Assembly: GCA_964344685.1 (NCBI GenBank)
Contig: CAYFOK010000005.1
Coordinates: forward strand, 164,375-228,374
Length of the DNA: 64,000 bases
Source: Scalindua sp964344685
GTDB lineage: Bacteria; Planctomycetota; Brocadiia; Brocadiales; Scalinduaceae
Reading direction: 5' to 3'
Numbering within the stretch: the stretch's first letter is position 1; the number at the start of each line of letters is the position of its first letter. Shown here piece by piece: positions 19,110 to 28,101 of the stretch. The position numbers were made by a program, and so were the translations under genes. The notes beneath the pieces are model-generated. The model did no database searches, was not told the DNA's origin, and saw only the letters and a list, made by a program, of their open reading frames with translations.

Positions 19110-19179
19110 TTTTGGTGGCAGGTAAAGCTCAGGTAAGTCCGTGTTATGAAAACCGAAAATCAATTTGTAATGGCAATAG

Positions 19180-19674
19180 TTAAGAACTGCAGTAATTCTT
19201 CTTTGTGTATTCCATGAGCCCCCCTGCCTGTATTATTTCCTTCATCTCATCGGCGAAGGGTGTAAAGGAATACTCTTTGTTTGTTGTTAAGTTAGTGATA
19301 ACGCTTGAATTCAGGTCTACTTTAACATTGTCGCCATCACTAATCTCTGTGCTTGCATCTTCACTCTCAAAAATCGGCAAGCCAATATTAATAGCATTCC
19401 TGAAGAATATCCTGGCAAAACTCTTAGCTATCACACATGAAATCCCCAGTGCTTTAATGGATATTGGAGCATGTTCCCTGGAAGATCCGCAACCGAAATT
19501 GTCTCCAGCTACTATCAGATCACCAACGCTGGACTTTTTAACAAAATCCTTGTCAATATCCTCCATACAGTGAGCGGCCAGTTCCTTTTCATCAGTTGTA
19601 TTTAAATATCTGGCAGGGATAATCTCATCAGTGTTAACATTATCCCCATATTTCCAGCATTTACCATTTATCAT
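19180..19674 (-). CDS. leuD: 3-isopropylmalate dehydratase small subunit
   Basis: 164 residues of the short aconitase-swivel type. YGDNVNTDEIIPARYLN, DNFGCGSSREHAPISIKALG and AKSFARIFFRNAINIGLP are diagnostic. With LeuC it isomerises 2-isopropylmalate to 3-isopropylmalate in leucine synthesis. Homoaconitase or methylthioalkylmalate-type activity cannot be excluded for this subgroup. It follows the giant activase gene by 31 bases in the same direction, with leuC on the other side of that gene. Confidence 0.9.
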   Translation of the reverse strand: MINGKCWKYGDNVNTDEIIPARYLNTTDEKELAAHCMEDIDKDFVKKSSVGDLIVAGDNFGCGSSREHAPISIKALGISCVIAKSFARIFFRNAINIGLPIFESEDASTEISDGDNVKVDLNSSVITNLTTNKEYSFTPFADEMKEIIQAGGLMEYTKKNYCSS

Positions 19675-19705
19675 AAATCTGCTAGTACCTTTCTTCTCTT
19701 AGTTA

Positions 19706-22700
19706 TCAATTCACAGTTACATGTTCTTTCCTGCTATTCTCTCTACTTTCCATTCTCTGGTATGCCTGATGCATAAACGCCTCTAATCGTGTCTCCTCAT
19801 TTGTCTCTTCCTGACCGTCAAATGTTAACTTTAACATTGGAATCTCTTGATGGTCTTTCTGTAATTTCTCTAATACGGCATTAACGGCAGTTCCCGGCAT
19901 GCAATGAAATGGGATAACGTTAATAATACCGTCATAATCATCCTCAATATACTCGACAGCCCTTCCCATACTGAGAACCGGATCACCCCTGTAAGAATCG
20001 TGGATATACGATTTACCCTTCGAAATCAACTGTTTTATAGAGCTCTCTTTAAATAGCTTGTGCCCGCTTTTCTTAAACGGGCCAGACATTTTGCGTTCAT
20101 GATGCTTCTGTATTACCTCGGTCAGTATCTCTATTGAGAGTGCATTTAAATCCCTTTCCCTTATGCAATCTTCCCTTCTGATATGGGCAATATAGTCCAG
20201 CCACTCACTAAAAGGAGGCACTACTGCCTTGCCGCCAAGTTTTTCAATCGTTCTTACGATAAAGTTATTTGAGAACTCATTGCCGCGAACATATGTCTCA
20301 CCAATAATACCAATCTTTGGTTTCCGTAAGCTTCTGTCGACAGCAACCCTGTTCAATGCATCACGTGCCTCTTTAGCGACCTGAAGAAGATCGTATCCGA
20401 ATTCTATCGCATGTTCTGCTTTTCTGAGATGTTGTTTATATACAATATCCGAATCACCTTTATTTATTTCATATGGCCTTATTTCGTGTAACAGTTTTTG
20501 CAAATAGTCAACAAATACTACTCCATTCCAGGTAAGCTTACGGAAATTTGCTCCCAGTTTGCTTGTGTCTTCCTGGTAGTCGTCTCCCTGATCAAGTGTA
20601 TATATTGGTACATTGGGCAAACCTATATCATCCAGGATCATTCTGTGCATTGTATTATATTGACCAAATCTGCAGGGTCCTGACGCAGTTGCCATAAAGA
20701 AAACACTCCTGTCCGGATCAAAGTCCGGACATTTTGCCTTTTTCACAATGTCCCCTGTTGTAAGTATGGCCGGATAGCACTCTTTTCCGGACGTATGTTT
20801 TCTCCCTAATTCTAGACTTGTTTTATCCGGCATTGGCAGTGCCACAGCATCAACACCATTTGCTCTCATTGCAGCGGCAGCCATAAAGCAGCAATCATTC
20901 ATATAAGGTATGTACATTGTCCTTTTCTTATTTAGCGCGTACTTACGCTTTGCGTCTGACATCTTCTTAAACTTTTTAATTCTCGCATTCTTCAGGCTAT
21001 CCAGAAATGCTTCACATCGCGTCATTACGCCGGCATCAGCACTATGCTCATCGATGTCGATCATTAAATACGGTTTTCCGCCAACTTCCTTAGGAAAGAA
21101 CTTGGAGATAAACGAATCTGGACCACACCCGAAATTTGTAATATAAAGGGCATGCAGTCTCTTATCTTTTGCGATAAATCTCGCTGCGGCGAGTATCTTC
21201 TGGCCATACTTCCAATACATATTGGGATAATCTCTAGAAATATCTTCTAAATCCATTGGTATGCAATCCATAGGTATTGCCTGAATGCCCATGTCCCTGA
21301 GTTTCTCAGGGAGATCTAAATTAACACCAGAATCACAACCATTATAAGGACGACTAATAATGACTAATGCAGTTTCGTCTTCACCTAAATTATCTAACAC
21401 CTCTTTGCCTCTGTCCTGCATCTGTTTATAGAAATTTTTCTGTACGTCCCGGGCTTTCCTTATTGCTTTGATTACTTTTCTTCCTCTCACACCAATATCG
21501 CTGGCAATCTTAACAAATGTTTTTTCTACATGAGATTCACCGTATTCAAAGTGTATTACAGGCTGCAACAGCTTAAAATCCCTGGATTCCAGATCCACAG
21601 CCGATCCAATTATGTAAGGAAGGCACTGAATGTATGGGCAAGCATAAGAATGTGTCAGATTAGAAGATTCATGGGTCATATTGATCACACTGGGTAGAAA
21701 CAGATAATCTATGTCCTTATCAAGCATGTCAACAACGTGTCCGTGTGACACTTTTATAGGGAAACATGTCTCCGTATTTACGTATTCAATCCCTTTATTG
21801 ATGATGCTTCGATTAGTGTTCTTTGAAATAACTATCTCAAATCCTAATTCTGTGAAAAATGTTCTCCACATAGGAAATAATTCAAAAAACGTGGATGCCT
21901 GAGGTATGCCTATACGTCCTCGTGTCTTTGTGTTATTTTCACTCTTTTTTATTGTAGTCTTACGATCGGTATAATAGGGGCCATACAAGAGTCTGTTTCT
22001 CTCATTAAATAACCTTGGTAAATTCTTTGACTTCTTTACTTTCTTTTCGTCATCAAACTTGCCGCAGCGGCTTCCATAATGAAGTGGAGACTCCCCGGTT
22101 ATTGAAACCTTTCTTATCTCACATATATTTGAGCAATCCTTGCAGACAAATGAGGTTGTCTCATACTTTCTTCCTCTTAAATCAAATCCTTTGAACCTTG
22201 ACTCATCCCATGACTTCTCTTCCATGGAAATTATTGCAGAACCTATCGCACCCATAACGTCATGATGCGGTGGTACTATAATCGATCGGCCGGTCACCTT
22301 CTCAAAAGCAGCCTTAACACCTCTATTAGCAGCAACTCCACCCTGCAGGAAAATCGTATCACCAATTTTCCTTTTTTCAACAACACGATTAATATAATTT
22401 AATACAATTGAATAACTCAATCCTGCCAACAGATCATCCTTAGGCACCCCCAACTGCTGATGGTGGTTGAGATCTGATTCCATAAACACGGTACATCGCT
22501 CTCCAAGCTGAGAAGGGCAACACGAGTCCAGCGCCCGCTTACCAAACTCCTGCTTAATATTAACATCCAGTTTTTCAGACTGTTCTTCAAGGAATGAACC
22601 TGTCCCGGCAGCGCATACTTTATTCATAGTAAAGTCAACTATCGCCCCGTTCTCCAAACTGATATATTTTGAATCCTGCCCCCCTATTTCGAAGATTGTA

Positions 22701-23980
22701 TCAACATTCTTATCAACCCAGGCAGCAGCTGTTGCATGGGCAGTGATCTCATTTTTAACAATATCTGCACCGATAAACTCTCCGGTAAGATATCTTCCCG
22801 ACCCTGTAACACCAACTCCTTTTATTATGACATTATCACCAACCTCTTCCCCTACTTCGAGCAGGCCCTGCCTTACGGCCTCAAGAGGCTTACCTGCTGT
22901 CATAAGGTAACGTCTGGCTAAAACATCTCTGTTTTCAGCAATGACAACAACATTTGTACTGATTGAACCAACATCAACGCCTACATAAGCGTCAACCTTT
23001 TTACTGCCTTTCAGAATATGTCTATCAACATTAATATCATAGTTGTTGCAATGCAGTCTTTTCAGATTAGAAGCTTTTCCTTTACGTTTTTGCAGATATT
23101 CTTCAATTTTCTTAAAACCTTTAAATGGAGAATGTATATTTTTTTCAATTAACGACAGTGCACTTCCTATCGCACCCATAGTATTAAAGTATTCAGGTAT
23201 TATGAGTTCCCCTTCTTTCAAATCCAGTATATCCTCAAAGGATTTGACTATTCCAGAGTTTGCCGCAACACCTCCCTGAAATGATATAGGCTTTACAAAT
23301 TCCTTACCTTTCCCAATGTTACTCTTGAAATTTCTTGTAAGCGCATAGCACAGGCCGGAAACAATATCATGGATTTCTGTACCTACTTGTTGTAGATGAA
23401 TCATGTCTGACTTTGCAAATACACTACACCTTCCTGCTATCCTTGGTGGTGTCTTTGATTTAAGAGCTAATTTTCCAAATTCATCTTCTATGGAAACTCC
23501 AATTCTTGTTGACTGCTGGTCTAAAAATGATCCCGTCCCCGCAGCACACATGGTATTCATAGAAAAATCAGACACTTTCAAGCCGTTGCCTCCTGTTTCG
23601 TCAGGCTCTAGCATTATCAGCTTTGAATCTTCACCGCCTATTTCGATTACCGTCCTCACTTCAGGGTGTAAAACTGATGTTGCCGTGCTTTGTGCAACTA
23701 TCTCGTTAACAAAACTTATGTCTATAATGTCCGCCAATAACTTTCCACCTGATCCGGTAGCAGCTATCCCCTCTATATCATCAATATCAATCCTATTGAA
23801 AATTTCTTTCAGTACAATCAGAACCGTCTCAAACGGTTGACCATGTGACCTCACATAGTGGTTCTCTAATACCTCACGGTCAGCATTAATTAATGCTACC
23901 TTTACACTCACAGAGCCTATATCTATGCCAAGATATTTTCTCTGGTCCTTCTGCGGACCATTTTCAATACTTCTAATCAT
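19706..23980 (-). CDS. Giant CoA-substrate-specific enzyme activase (fused HgdC/HgdB-like)
   Basis: 1,424 residues, with AAGGAGA just upstream of ATG 23980. Two ASKHA-fold ATPase domains lie in tandem (about 15-290 and 325-605); each has a DIGS/DVGS phosphate loop, CAAGTGSFL and a second conserved Cys (GRCSVF, GERCTVF) that in 2-hydroxyacyl-CoA dehydratase activators bridges a [4Fe-4S] cluster. A Cys-rich stretch (CKDCSNICEI...SRCGKF, about 615-650), a DUF2229-type region (about 685-905) and a C-terminal HgdB-like region follow. Such fusions are widespread in anaerobes; most lack a proven substrate. By analogy they use ATP to drive low-potential electron transfer. It lies between leuC and leuD with short gaps, so it is probably cotranscribed with them. 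Confidence 0.9.
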   Translation of the reverse strand: MIRSIENGPQKDQRKYLGIDIGSVSVKVALINADREVLENHYVRSHGQPFETVLIVLKEIFNRIDIDDIEGIAATGSGGKLLADIIDISFVNEIVAQSTATSVLHPEVRTVIEIGGEDSKLIMLEPDETGGNGLKVSDFSMNTMCAAGTGSFLDQQSTRIGVSIEDEFGKLALKSKTPPRIAGRCSVFAKSDMIHLQQVGTEIHDIVSGLCYALTRNFKSNIGKGKEFVKPISFQGGVAANSGIVKSFEDILDLKEGELIIPEYFNTMGAIGSALSLIEKNIHSPFKGFKKIEEYLQKRKGKASNLKRLHCNNYDINVDRHILKGSKKVDAYVGVDVGSISTNVVVIAENRDVLARRYLMTAGKPLEAVRQGLLEVGEEVGDNVIIKGVGVTGSGRYLTGEFIGADIVKNEITAHATAAAWVDKNVDTIFEIGGQDSKYISLENGAIVDFTMNKVCAAGTGSFLEEQSEKLDVNIKQEFGKRALDSCCPSQLGERCTVFMESDLNHHQQLGVPKDDLLAGLSYSIVLNYINRVVEKRKIGDTIFLQGGVAANRGVKAAFEKVTGRSIIVPPHHDVMGAIGSAIISMEEKSWDESRFKGFDLRGRKYETTSFVCKDCSNICEIRKVSITGESPLHYGSRCGKFDDEKKVKKSKNLPRLFNERNRLLYGPYYTDRKTTIKKSENNTKTRGRIGIPQASTFFELFPMWRTFFTELGFEIVISKNTNRSIINKGIEYVNTETCFPIKVSHGHVVDMLDKDIDYLFLPSVINMTHESSNLTHSYACPYIQCLPYIIGSAVDLESRDFKLLQPVIHFEYGESHVEKTFVKIASDIGVRGRKVIKAIRKARDVQKNFYKQMQDRGKEVLDNLGEDETALVIISRPYNGCDSGVNLDLPEKLRDMGIQAIPMDCIPMDLEDISRDYPNMYWKYGQKILAAARFIAKDKRLHALYITNFGCGPDSFISKFFPKEVGGKPYLMIDIDEHSADAGVMTRCEAFLDSLKNARIKKFKKMSDAKRKYALNKKRTMYIPYMNDCCFMAAAAMRANGVDAVALPMPDKTSLELGRKHTSGKECYPAILTTGDIVKKAKCPDFDPDRSVFFMATASGPCRFGQYNTMHRMILDDIGLPNVPIYTLDQGDDYQEDTSKLGANFRKLTWNGVVFVDYLQKLLHEIRPYEINKGDSDIVYKQHLRKAEHAIEFGYDLLQVAKEARDALNRVAVDRSLRKPKIGIIGETYVRGNEFSNNFIVRTIEKLGGKAVVPPFSEWLDYIAHIRREDCIRERDLNALSIEILTEVIQKHHERKMSGPFKKSGHKLFKESSIKQLISKGKSYIHDSYRGDPVLSMGRAVEYIEDDYDGIINVIPFHCMPGTAVNAVLEKLQKDHQEIPMLKLTFDGQEETNEETRLEAFMHQAYQRMESRENSRKEHVTVN

Positions 23981-24057
23981 TTAACAGTCTCCTTTTACAA
24001 CGACACGTCAAAGACATAAAATAATATTTTAATAGCTGTTACAATTAAAATTGGACT

Positions 24058-25320
24058 CTATTCAATTTCATCCGGATGAGTTATTGTACCAGTTACTGCA
24101 GATGCCGCAGCTACTGCCGGACTACATAAGTATATCTCAGATTTTGGATGACCCATTCTACCTGCAAAATTTCTATTCGTAGTAGATAAAGCACGTTCGC
24201 CCTCTGCAAGAATGCCCATATGGCCGCCAAGACAAGGGCCGCATGTTGGCGTTGATACTACACCCTCAGCTTCAATAAATACTTCTATTAATCCCTCTTT
24301 TAAAGCTTCTAAATAAATTTCCTGTGTGCCCGGTATTATGATCAAGCGTATTGACGGGTGTATTTTCTTGTCTTTAAGGATCTGGGCGGCTATTCTTAAA
24401 TCTGAAATCCTGCCATTAGTACATGAACCAATTACAACCTGGTCAATAGCTGTACCAGATAACTCCTCTACCGGATGTACATTTTCAGGTAGATTGGGTA
24501 TTGCTACCTGAGGAGAAAGGGTGCTTACGTCATACTCATAAGTTTCATGATACTCACAATCCTCATCACTTGTGTAAAATTTGTATTCTCTTTGGGCTCT
24601 ACCATTTATGTAGTTTTCCGTACAATCATCCGGCTCAATTATCCCATTCTTTGCACCGGCTTCAATAGCCATATTGCACATTGCAAGTCTATCATCCATA
24701 GATAGGTCTGTCACAACCGGGCCTGAAAACTCCATCGCCTTATATCTTGCACCGTCAACTCCAATATCACCTATAACATGAAGTATCAAATCCTTTCCGG
24801 ATACCCATTTATTTAACTTACCTTTAAAAACGAATTTTATGGTTTCCGGAACTTTCAACCACACTTTTCCTGTCGCATAACAAGCCGCCAGATCGGTACT
24901 GCCAACACCAGTAGAAAAAATACCCAGAGCGCCGTAAGTACACGTATGTGAGTCTGCGCCAATCACTAAATCACCGGGAACAACTATTCCCTGCTCTGGC
25001 AGTAACGCATGTTCGATCCCCACTCTACCCACTTCAAAATAGTTCTTTATCTTGTGTGCCTGTGCAAATTCCCGAAGGAGTTTAGAGTTTTGAGCCGATT
25101 TAATATCTTTATTTGGTGTGAAATGGTCAGGAACCAGAACGATACCATCAGGGCTAAATACATTTTCTACTCCAAGCGTTTCAAACTGTTCAATAGCAAT
25201 AGGAGCAGTAATATCATTACCCAAACATATATCTACATCAGCATAAACAAATTGACCGGCTTTTACCTCTTGATTCCCGGAATGCGATGCAATAATCTTC
25301 TCTGTGATTGTCATTCCCAT
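24058..25320 (-). CDS. leuC: 3-isopropylmalate dehydratase large subunit
   Basis: 420 residues, the shorter (type 2) aconitase-family large subunit. Cluster-binding Cys residues are in GSCTNGR and CGPCLGGHMG; GADSHTCTYGALGIFSTGVG is another signature. With LeuD it carries out the second step of leucine synthesis; related homoaconitases share these motifs. The protein may start at codon 1 or at the Met two residues later (MGMTITEK). A good sigma70-type promoter lies upstream (25354-25383). The next gene in the same direction, 77 bases on, is the giant activase, and leuD follows that. Confidence 0.92.
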   Translation of the reverse strand: MGMTITEKIIASHSGNQEVKAGQFVYADVDICLGNDITAPIAIEQFETLGVENVFSPDGIVLVPDHFTPNKDIKSAQNSKLLREFAQAHKIKNYFEVGRVGIEHALLPEQGIVVPGDLVIGADSHTCTYGALGIFSTGVGSTDLAACYATGKVWLKVPETIKFVFKGKLNKWVSGKDLILHVIGDIGVDGARYKAMEFSGPVVTDLSMDDRLAMCNMAIEAGAKNGIIEPDDCTENYINGRAQREYKFYTSDEDCEYHETYEYDVSTLSPQVAIPNLPENVHPVEELSGTAIDQVVIGSCTNGRISDLRIAAQILKDKKIHPSIRLIIIPGTQEIYLEALKEGLIEVFIEAEGVVSTPTCGPCLGGHMGILAEGERALSTTNRNFAGRMGHPKSEIYLCSPAVAAASAVTGTITHPDEIE

Positions 25321-25353
25321 AGTTGTTTTAAAAATACAAAAAGTTAATTAATT

Positions 25354-25383
25354 ATTATATATACGTTAAATCGATTATTTCAA
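25354..25383 (-). promoter_or_regulatory. Promoter of the leuC-activase-leuD operon
   Basis: On the minus strand TTGAAA is followed after 18 bases by TATAAT, ending about 34 bases before the leuC start. Confidence 0.5.
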
Positions 25384-25629
25384 GTCAGTTGGAATATCTT
25401 ACTAACATTATGAGGGATAAAGGATGCGCTTGTGCGAAAACATACCTTCCAGTAAAGGACTGACTTGATGTCAGTCTAGTATATTATACGCAACCTTAGT
25501 ACTTGCAGGCTTTAGATCGGATGCTGCAGACACGTCTAAAGAACCATCATCCATTCAGTGGGTGAAGCAGGCCTAAATACCAAAGCCTCATTCATTCGTA
25601 TTCCCAAAGGTTTTTTATATCCTAAAGAA
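25384..25629. other. Intergenic with one hairpin
   Basis: GACTGAC-TTGAT-GTCAGTC at 25458-25476 is a perfect 7-bp stem with no T-run. No gene is visible in the rest. Confidence 0.45.
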
Positions 25630-25956
25630 TCAATTTTCGGAAAAACGTCCTCTTCTTATAGAATTAATCGAGAGTGGATCCTGTAAATATCTACTGTGAC
25701 ATTTACAACAAAGATCATAACGAAAGGTTTTATATTCAATACTTTCTATCTCATCTGGATCAAGATTATCACATTCATTATCTGCTTCATCGCCATCATC
25801 GTCGTCCTCTTCTTCGAAATCATTTATAAACTCCTCATCTTCACAATCGGCGTCCATAGAGTCACAAGCAGCGTAAACTTCAATTTTAACAACATATCTA
25901 TCGTCTTCTTCAGGAATCAGTGATCGCCCACACATATCGCAGCTATAACGAATCAT
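25630..25956 (-). CDS. Small acidic zinc-ribbon protein (planctomycete-type)
   Basis: 108 residues. An N-terminal CDMCGRSL knuckle and a C-terminal CCKCHSRYL knuckle would together bind one zinc; between them lies a very acidic stretch (DFEEEDDDDGDEAD). AGGAGGT lies 8 bases before ATG 25956, one of the best ribosome sites in the window. Small proteins with the plan SCDxCGR...YVVKIEVYAA...YDLCxxC are, to my knowledge, conserved in Planctomycetes with no assigned function. It stands alone, with gene-free spaces of about 310 bases downstream and 590 bases upstream. Confidence 0.8.
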   Translation of the reverse strand: MIRYSCDMCGRSLIPEEDDRYVVKIEVYAACDSMDADCEDEEFINDFEEEDDDDGDEADNECDNLDPDEIESIEYKTFRYDLCCKCHSRYLQDPLSINSIRRGRFSEN

Positions 25957-26546
25957 TTAAAAATACCTCCTATCGGCTTTAATCCATTGTCAAAAATAAG
26001 ACTTGAAGAAATGGTTATATGCTTCCAAACTCCCTTTTACCCACCTGATATTATATACATAACATACAAGCCCATTACCCACAAATCTTCAATTTGGAAT
26101 TATACGATAATGGTTTTTTTTGTCAAGTATATAGCGTTTATTTGATAGGACAGTGACAATGTAAGCAACAGAAAATCACAGGCGTAACATATTATAAAAT
26201 AAACAGTTGTGACTTCACATAAAAACAGTTTCTATATTTTAGAATCCGTATTAGAGGTTTTCCTAACCCCTATATACACTTAAATCTTATGACAATTAAC
26301 ACCTAAATAACAATTATTACTTTTTATTTTTAAATTTCAAATCTTTCGAATCAAAATTTTACATGGAACCATTCTTAAGACTAAGATGGCATAGTGATTA
26401 TGAAGTCAGCCGACATAATTCGAAAGATGCTTTTAATGAATAAAAAGTAAGACATGGCCTTAATAAAAGATCTGAGGATTTACATAGTTATTGACTGAAT
26501 TAGTCACTAACATGGAGTGATTGAAATTTTTAATTTCTACAACCAG
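25957..26546. other. Long intergenic space, no gene seen
   Basis: 590 AT-rich bases. They hold the long interrupted inverted repeat at 26317-26449 and a short GAAATT-TTT-AATTTC dyad near 26523 just after the thrC stop. No RNA gene recognised. Confidence 0.5.
26317..26449. repeat. Long interrupted inverted repeat
   Basis: TTACTTTTTATT (26317-26328) pairs with 26438-26449, and ATCTTTCGAAT (26341-26351) pairs exactly with 26417-26427. The arms enclose a loop of about 65 bases. It could be a MITE-like remnant or a structured transcript. Confidence 0.6.
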
Positions 26547-27881
26547 CTACTTAAAGTCAGATATTCTATCAATAATTGTGTTTTTCACTTTATCGTATTC
26601 AGGAGGAAGCTCAACGGGAGAATTTGCATGCTTTGATTCAACTTCTTCCAACTGGTTTTCATGATACTTCACTTTAAAATCTGTAAATTTTAAACCGTGC
26701 GCAGTTGAAATAATTACAATTCTCTCATCCTTTTTAATCTCATTTCTTTCTAATAGTTTAAACAGTGAAGCTAACGCAACCCCGGTATGAGGACAATTAA
26801 AAAGCCCCGTTTTATCAGCTAAAGCCGCTGCATTAGCAAGTTCATCTTCTGTCGCCTGCTCTACAACACCATTAAACAACTTCAACATTTTGATAGCCTT
26901 GTTAATACTGACTGGATTGCCTATCTGTATCGCACTGGCCAGAGTCATCTGAGCCTGAATCGGTTCGAATTCTTTAAAGCCCTTCAAATAACTTTGGTAT
27001 AAAGGGTTTGCCTTCGAAGCCTGAACACATACAATTCTTGGGAGTTTATTAATCATACCCAATTCTTGCATCAGGAGAAAACCCTTGCCCAGAGCAGTAA
27101 CGTTTCCTAGATTACCACCAGGAATTATTATAACGTCAGGTACTTCCCAATCAAGCTGCTGAACCAATTCAATGCTCACGGTCTTCTGCCCTTCAATCCT
27201 GAGGGAATTCATTGAATTAGCAAGATAAATCTTATTCTCCCGACAAACCTTTTGGACGATCTCCATACATCCGTCAAAATCAGTATCAAGTGAAAGTGTT
27301 AACGCACCATTGGCAATTGGCTGAATTAATTGCGCAGTAGAAACTTTATCCTTTGGCAGGAATACAATTGCAGGTATTCCTGCAGCAGCACAATATGCAG
27401 AGAGGGCGGCAGAGGTATCGCCCGTTGAAGCACATGCAACCCCCATTATGTCCTTTCCTTCTGATATCATCTGTTTAACCATAGAGACTAATACAGTCAT
27501 ACCAAGATCTTTAAATGAACCGGTGTGAGCATTGCCACACTGCTTGATCCACAGGTCTTCTGTACCAATAATATTACCCAGGCGTTCGGCCCAGAATAAA
27601 TTGCTCCCACCCTCATAGAGTGATACTACGTTATTGTTATCCACATTCGGACAAACCATCTCTTTTTTCCCCCAGACGGAACTCCCGAATGGCCATTTAG
27701 TTCTTCTATATCGTTCATCGAGAAGCCTCATCCACGATCCGGGGCTGCGATGTTTCAATTTTTCAACATCATGCTGTACCTCCAACAAGCCGCCACACTT
27801 TTTGCAATTATATATTATCTCATTTAATTCATAGCGTTCATCACAGCCTGAAGAACATTGAAACCATGCTTTATAGCTCAT
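26547..27881 (-). CDS. thrC: Threonine synthase
   Basis: 444 residues, PLP-dependent fold type II. An N-terminal zinc ribbon (CSSGC...CKKCGG, about residues 9-30) precedes the catalytic domain. The PLP lysine lies in NAHTGSFKDLGM, the Ser/Thr loop in CASTGDTSAALSAY, and the phosphate loop in PGGNLGNVTA. The enzyme converts O-phosphohomoserine to threonine. AGAGGGG lies 6 bases before the start. The C-terminal extension after HGLKFTDFKVKYH is typical of this longer bacterial/archaeal subgroup. No other threonine genes are adjacent. Confidence 0.94.
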   Translation of the reverse strand: MSYKAWFQCSSGCDERYELNEIIYNCKKCGGLLEVQHDVEKLKHRSPGSWMRLLDERYRRTKWPFGSSVWGKKEMVCPNVDNNNVVSLYEGGSNLFWAERLGNIIGTEDLWIKQCGNAHTGSFKDLGMTVLVSMVKQMISEGKDIMGVACASTGDTSAALSAYCAAAGIPAIVFLPKDKVSTAQLIQPIANGALTLSLDTDFDGCMEIVQKVCRENKIYLANSMNSLRIEGQKTVSIELVQQLDWEVPDVIIIPGGNLGNVTALGKGFLLMQELGMINKLPRIVCVQASKANPLYQSYLKGFKEFEPIQAQMTLASAIQIGNPVSINKAIKMLKLFNGVVEQATEDELANAAALADKTGLFNCPHTGVALASLFKLLERNEIKKDERIVIISTAHGLKFTDFKVKYHENQLEEVESKHANSPVELPPEYDKVKNTIIDRISDFK

Positions 27882-28065
27882 ATTTCCCCTCTTCTTATCA
27901 CTTACACTGCAAATTATGGAGTAATGCTGATATGATAAATTGAAAATAACTGTAATTAACAGTCTCCCACTTGCACTGCCCTGTCCAGTGGAGAACCATT
28001 TAAGAACTTGAGTAATTATAAAAACGGCAAATATCTATTACAAGGAAAATATAACTTCATTCACC

Positions 28066-28094
28066 TTGACAATTTAAGGACAACAACGTATTCT
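28066..28094 (+). promoter_or_regulatory. Promoter of the GlmU-like gene, possibly leaderless
   Basis: TTGACA, 17-base spacer, TATTCT. The -10 box ends only 7 bases before ATG 28102, so transcription would begin at or next to the start codon. Confidence 0.45.
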
Positions 28095-28101
28095 GTAAAA
28101 G

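Noticed and set aside
25458..25476. Terminator for the leuC side
   Set aside because: A perfect 7-bp stem but with no T-run on either strand, and it lies upstream, not downstream, of leuC.
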